In this document: piece by piece, positions 60,124-64,000 of the stretch
How positions within the stretch are numbered: position 1 is the stretch's first letter
How the letters are laid out: each line of letters starts with the position of its first letter
NCBI GenBank assembly: GCA_031459615.1
Contig: JAVKIE010000008.1
Span: 55,988-119,987, forward strand
Reading direction: 5' to 3'
From: Calidihabitans tengchongensis
Lineage (GTDB): Bacteria > Sysuimicrobiota > Sysuimicrobiia > Sysuimicrobiales > Kaftiobacteriaceae
DNA: 64,000 nucleotides
Translations under genes and position numbers: made by a program
The notes under the pieces: generated by a model
What the model was told of the DNA's origin: nothing
Seen by the model: the letters and a program-made list of their open reading frames with translations, nothing else
The model's database searches: none

Positions 60124-60160
60124 AAAAAGACGGAGGGCCGCTCGCGTGAGCAGCCCTCCG
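60124..60160 (-). terminator. Intrinsic terminator after 16S rRNA
   Basis: On the minus strand CGGAGGGC (60160-60153) pairs with GCCCTCCG (60138-60131), an inner GCTC/GAGC pairing extends the hairpin, and TCTTTTTCG follows. It lies just past the 16S processing stem and would separate 16S transcription from msrA and 23S. Confidence 0.88.
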
Positions 60161-61924
<1,764 letters not shown>

Positions 61925-61962
61925 GTGCAGGGCGGGATGCGAGCCCGCCTGTCGCATCCTTA

Positions 61963-61992
61963 ACCTTACCCGGGGGGAGGGGGGGTTGTCAA
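61963..61992 (-). promoter_or_regulatory. Candidate promoter of 16S rRNA
   Basis: On the minus strand TTGACA (61992-61987), 18-bp spacer of almost pure C and G, TAAGGT (61968-61963). The -35 and the following ACCCCCC match the 23S promoter; the -10 is weaker. The leader to the 16S 5' end is about 165 bases. Confidence 0.65.
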
Positions 61993-62046
61993 TCCCGAAC
62001 TCCCGGTGCGGGAGACGGCGCCCGGCGCGGCGAACAGGGCGGCGCG

Positions 62047-62748
62047 ATGATCCCGACGCTGGCAGAAGGCATGGGCTACAGCCTGGCCGCCGTGGCTGTG
62101 GCGCGGCTGGCGGGGGCCCTCACCCCGGGCGGCGCCGTCGCCGCGTGGGCCGTCGGGACGCTGGTGTTCGGGCTGGGGGGGTGGGCGCTGGCGGGCCTGC
62201 TGGTGGCGTTCTTCGCGACCAGCAGCGCGCTGACCCGGTGGCGGGCGGCGGACAAACCCCACCCCGAGCACCGCGGCGGCCGCACCGCCGGACAGGTCCT
62301 GGCCAACGGCGCGGTGGCTACAGCGCTGGCCGTCGCCCATGGTCTGGGAGGGGCCGCGTGGGTGGCAGCAGCGTTCGCCGGGGCGGTGGCGGCCGCCACC
62401 GCCGACACCTGGGCCTCGGAGGTCGGGCTGGGCAGCGGAGCCCGCCCGCGTCTGATCACCACCGGAGCGCCGGCCGCGCCGGGACAGTCCGGCGCGGTAA
62501 GCCTCCCCGGAACGTGTGGGGGCCTCGCGGGGGCGGGGCTGATCGCGGCGCTGGCCGCGTGGTGGGTCGGGGCGCCGTGGGGGTGGGTGTGGCTGGCCGG
62601 GGTGACCGGCATGGTGGCCGACAGCGTGCTGGGCGCCACCGTGGAGGGACGGCGGGGCCTGGTGGGCAACAACACCGTCAACCTCCTGGCCACGGTGGTG
62701 GGGGCCGCGGTAGCCGGGGCGGCCGGGGGGATGCGAGGTGCGCCATGA
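62047..62748 (+). CDS. DUF92 / TMEM19 family membrane protein
   Basis: 233 residues, five or six membrane segments. TRWRAADKPHPEHRGGRTAG, VLANGAVATALAVAH, ATADTWASEVGLGSGARPRL, and the near-terminal SVLGATVEGRRGLVGNNTVN are the family hallmarks. Plant and cyanobacterial members (VTE6) act as phytyl-phosphate kinases; other members have no known function. It is divergent from the 16S promoter, with only about 55 bases between. Confidence 0.88.
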   Translation: MIPTLAEGMGYSLAAVAVARLAGALTPGGAVAAWAVGTLVFGLGGWALAGLLVAFFATSSALTRWRAADKPHPEHRGGRTAGQVLANGAVATALAVAHGLGGAAWVAAAFAGAVAAATADTWASEVGLGSGARPRLITTGAPAAPGQSGAVSLPGTCGGLAGAGLIAALAAWWVGAPWGWVWLAGVTGMVADSVLGATVEGRRGLVGNNTVNLLATVVGAAVAGAAGGMRGAP

Positions 62749-62835
62749 GGTACCTGGTGACGCCGGAGCGGGGGGCCGGCATGGCGACCACCTCCAGGAG
62801 CGCGGGCGAGCGAAACGACACCCGGCCGGGGTCGC

Positions 62836-63324
62836 TCACAACGATCCCGGCACCCCCCAGATGACCAGGTAGACCAGCAGGCCGCACAGCACCCCGTAAT
62901 ACCACGCCAGCCCGCGATCGGCGGGATCAGCGGCGGCGGAAAAGACCAGCACCGACAGACACGCGGACACCACCAGTTCCGCCAGCGGGACAGATACGCC
63001 CCGGCCGAGGTACTGCAGGGCCACCATCGTCAGCACGCCCAGGACCAGGCCGGCGCCCAGCCCCGTGAAGGTGGGGACCGCTGCCAGCCGCTGCAGGACC
63101 GTGCGCCGGAAGACGTACAGAAAGCTCGCCACCACCACCGGCAGCAGCACCCCCGCCAGGCTGCGGACGCCCGCAGCGGACCCGCGCCCGAACGCCGCCA
63201 GCACCAGGTAGAGGGCGATCAGGATCAGAATTGCCAGCGTCCCGTAGACGGCGATGAAGCGGGCGGTCTCGTGGACGGCCTGCATCACAGGCCGGCTGGC
63301 GGGTGCGGGCTGCGGTCCGGCCAT
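62836..63324 (-). CDS. Small multi-pass membrane protein of unknown function
   Basis: 162 residues from ATG 63324. Five predicted membrane segments: about 20-45, 55-72, 80-100, 108-126 and 134-158. No family motif is recognised. Its upstream region is replaced by a transposase fragment beginning only about 20 bases away, so its native promoter may be lost. It is convergent with DUF92. Confidence 0.6.
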   Translation of the reverse strand: MAGPQPAPASRPVMQAVHETARFIAVYGTLAILILIALYLVLAAFGRGSAAGVRSLAGVLLPVVVASFLYVFRRTVLQRLAAVPTFTGLGAGLVLGVLTMVALQYLGRGVSVPLAELVVSACLSVLVFSAAADPADRGLAWYYGVLCGLLVYLVIWGVPGSL

Positions 63325-63345
63325 CGGCGTCCTCTCCCCTCCGGC

Positions 63346-64000
63346 GTGGACTTCGGTGGCACCCCGGCCCCAGCGCTGATCCGCGACGTGATCCGGGAGA
63401 CGCCGTTCGCCGGGGAGGGCTATCGCAAGATCACGGCCCGCCTGAAGCGCGCACGTGAGGTGCACGTCGGCCGCAAGCGGGTCTTGCGGCTCATGCGCCA
63501 GGCCGGGCTGCTGGCGCCGCAACGCGCGCGGGGTCGACGGAAGCCCCGCCCGCACGACGGGACGATCATTCCCCAGGCGCCCGATCGCCTGTGGGGCACG
63601 GATGCCACGATGGCCTACACCCGGGACGACGGGTGGGTGTGGGCATTCGTCGCCGTCGATCACTACACCGCCGAGGTCTGGACGACGGTGGCCAAGCGCG
63701 GCGATCGCTTTGCGGCCACCGAGCCGATCTACGACGCGGTGCGTCAGCGGTTCGGGGAGGTGACGCCCGACGTCGCTCGGGGGATCGCGCTGCGGCACGA
63801 CTGGGGGCCACAGTACACCTCGGGGCACTTCCAAGGCGCGCTGCGCTGGCTGGGGATCGAACCGTCCCCGGCGTTCGCTGGAGAGCCCCCGTGCAATGGC
63901 TGTGCCGAGCGGTTCATCCGCACGCTCAAAGAGCAGTGCTTGTGGGCCCGGACGTACGTCGATCTCGACGACCTACGCACGGCGGTCAGCGCCTTCGTCG
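63346..64000 (+). mobile_element. IS3-type transposase (integrase core), partial
   Basis: About 218 codons read to the window end. A HTH_21 part (GYRKITARLKRAREVHVGRK, RVLRLMRQAGLLAP) is followed by an rve core with catalytic residues in LWGTDATM (Asp), LRHDWGPQYTS (Asp) and NGCAERFIRTLKEQ (Glu, preceded by Cys-Ala). This is the OrfB type of IS3-like elements. The 5' part lacks the usual first residues and no terminal repeat or orfA is seen before it, so it may be truncated at the left. The right end is outside the window. The first in-frame start is GTG 63346. Confidence 0.85.

Noticed and set aside
62745..62864. Short plus-strand frame starting at an ATGA overlap with the DUF92 stop
   Set aside because: Only 39 codons, no recognisable motif, and its 3' end overlaps the convergent membrane gene.

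Overview
The window is 64 kb of very GC-rich bacterial chromosome (about 70% or more by eye) packed with short-spaced operons, nearly all on the minus strand, many joined by ATGA or GTGA stop/start overlaps. Cell division uses FtsZ, FtsA and SepF, MurE has the DNPR motif of meso-DAP ligases, isoleucyl-tRNA synthetase is controlled by a T-box, and no outer-membrane genes are visible. Together with RemA, YicC, RqcH and PyrR this suggests a monoderm-like Terrabacteria lineage (Armatimonadota, Chloroflexota, deep Firmicutes or a related uncultured group). The exact phylum is my inference. A run of Ns with duplicated flanks at 41 kb points to a draft or metagenome assembly.

Layout. 1-8.3 kb: priA (helicase motifs degenerate), a CoaC-like flavoprotein, an archaeal-type cytidylate kinase, remA, yicC; divergent rqcH; then the operon traR-lspA-lgt-rluD-pyrR. 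8.4-12.8 kb: aspartate racemase family gene and T-box-controlled ileS. 12.9-16.3 kb (plus strand): cysteine desulfurase, thiI, a GT4 glycosyltransferase, facing a GT2 glycosyltransferase across a polypurine hairpin. 17.7-25.4 kb: citrate synthase, a glutaredoxin-like protein, a PhnDCE-type transporter with an unusual permease, pgeF, yggS, sepF and mtnA. 25.5-29.5 kb: a VOC-fold protein, nrdJ and nrdR behind a promoter with a candidate NrdR-box pair. 29.6-49.5 kb: a complete division and wall (dcw) cluster, mraZ-rsmH-ftsL-ftsI-murE-murF-mraY-murD-ftsW-murG-murC-murB-ftsQ-ftsA-ftsZ, followed by a site-2 protease and an ABC-2 permease. 49.6-54.4 kb: FAD oxidoreductase, ornithine cyclodeaminase-like gene, a decayed sensor kinase fused tail-to-tail with a truncated esterase, ssb and a methyltransferase.

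54.4-62 kb holds the rRNA genes on the minus strand, in an unlinked arrangement. The 16S has its own promoter and ends in its own terminator. Then come msrA and a hotdog thioesterase. The 23S-5S unit follows, driven by a near-perfect consensus promoter whose -35 box contains the thioesterase stop codon. Its leader holds an intrinsic terminator and a mutually exclusive alternative hairpin. The 23S is interrupted by a 667-bp group I intron at the I-CeuI site, carrying a LAGLIDADG homing endonuclease gene. The window ends with a DUF92 membrane protein, a small membrane protein and a partial IS3-type transposase.

The genes are mostly housekeeping: wall and septum synthesis, tRNA and rRNA modification, dNTP synthesis, translation quality control. 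The least conventional parts are the rRNA region, the PhnE domain insertion, three enzymes with altered catalytic residues (PriA-like, CoaC-like, Lgt), and several low-complexity intergenic hairpins.
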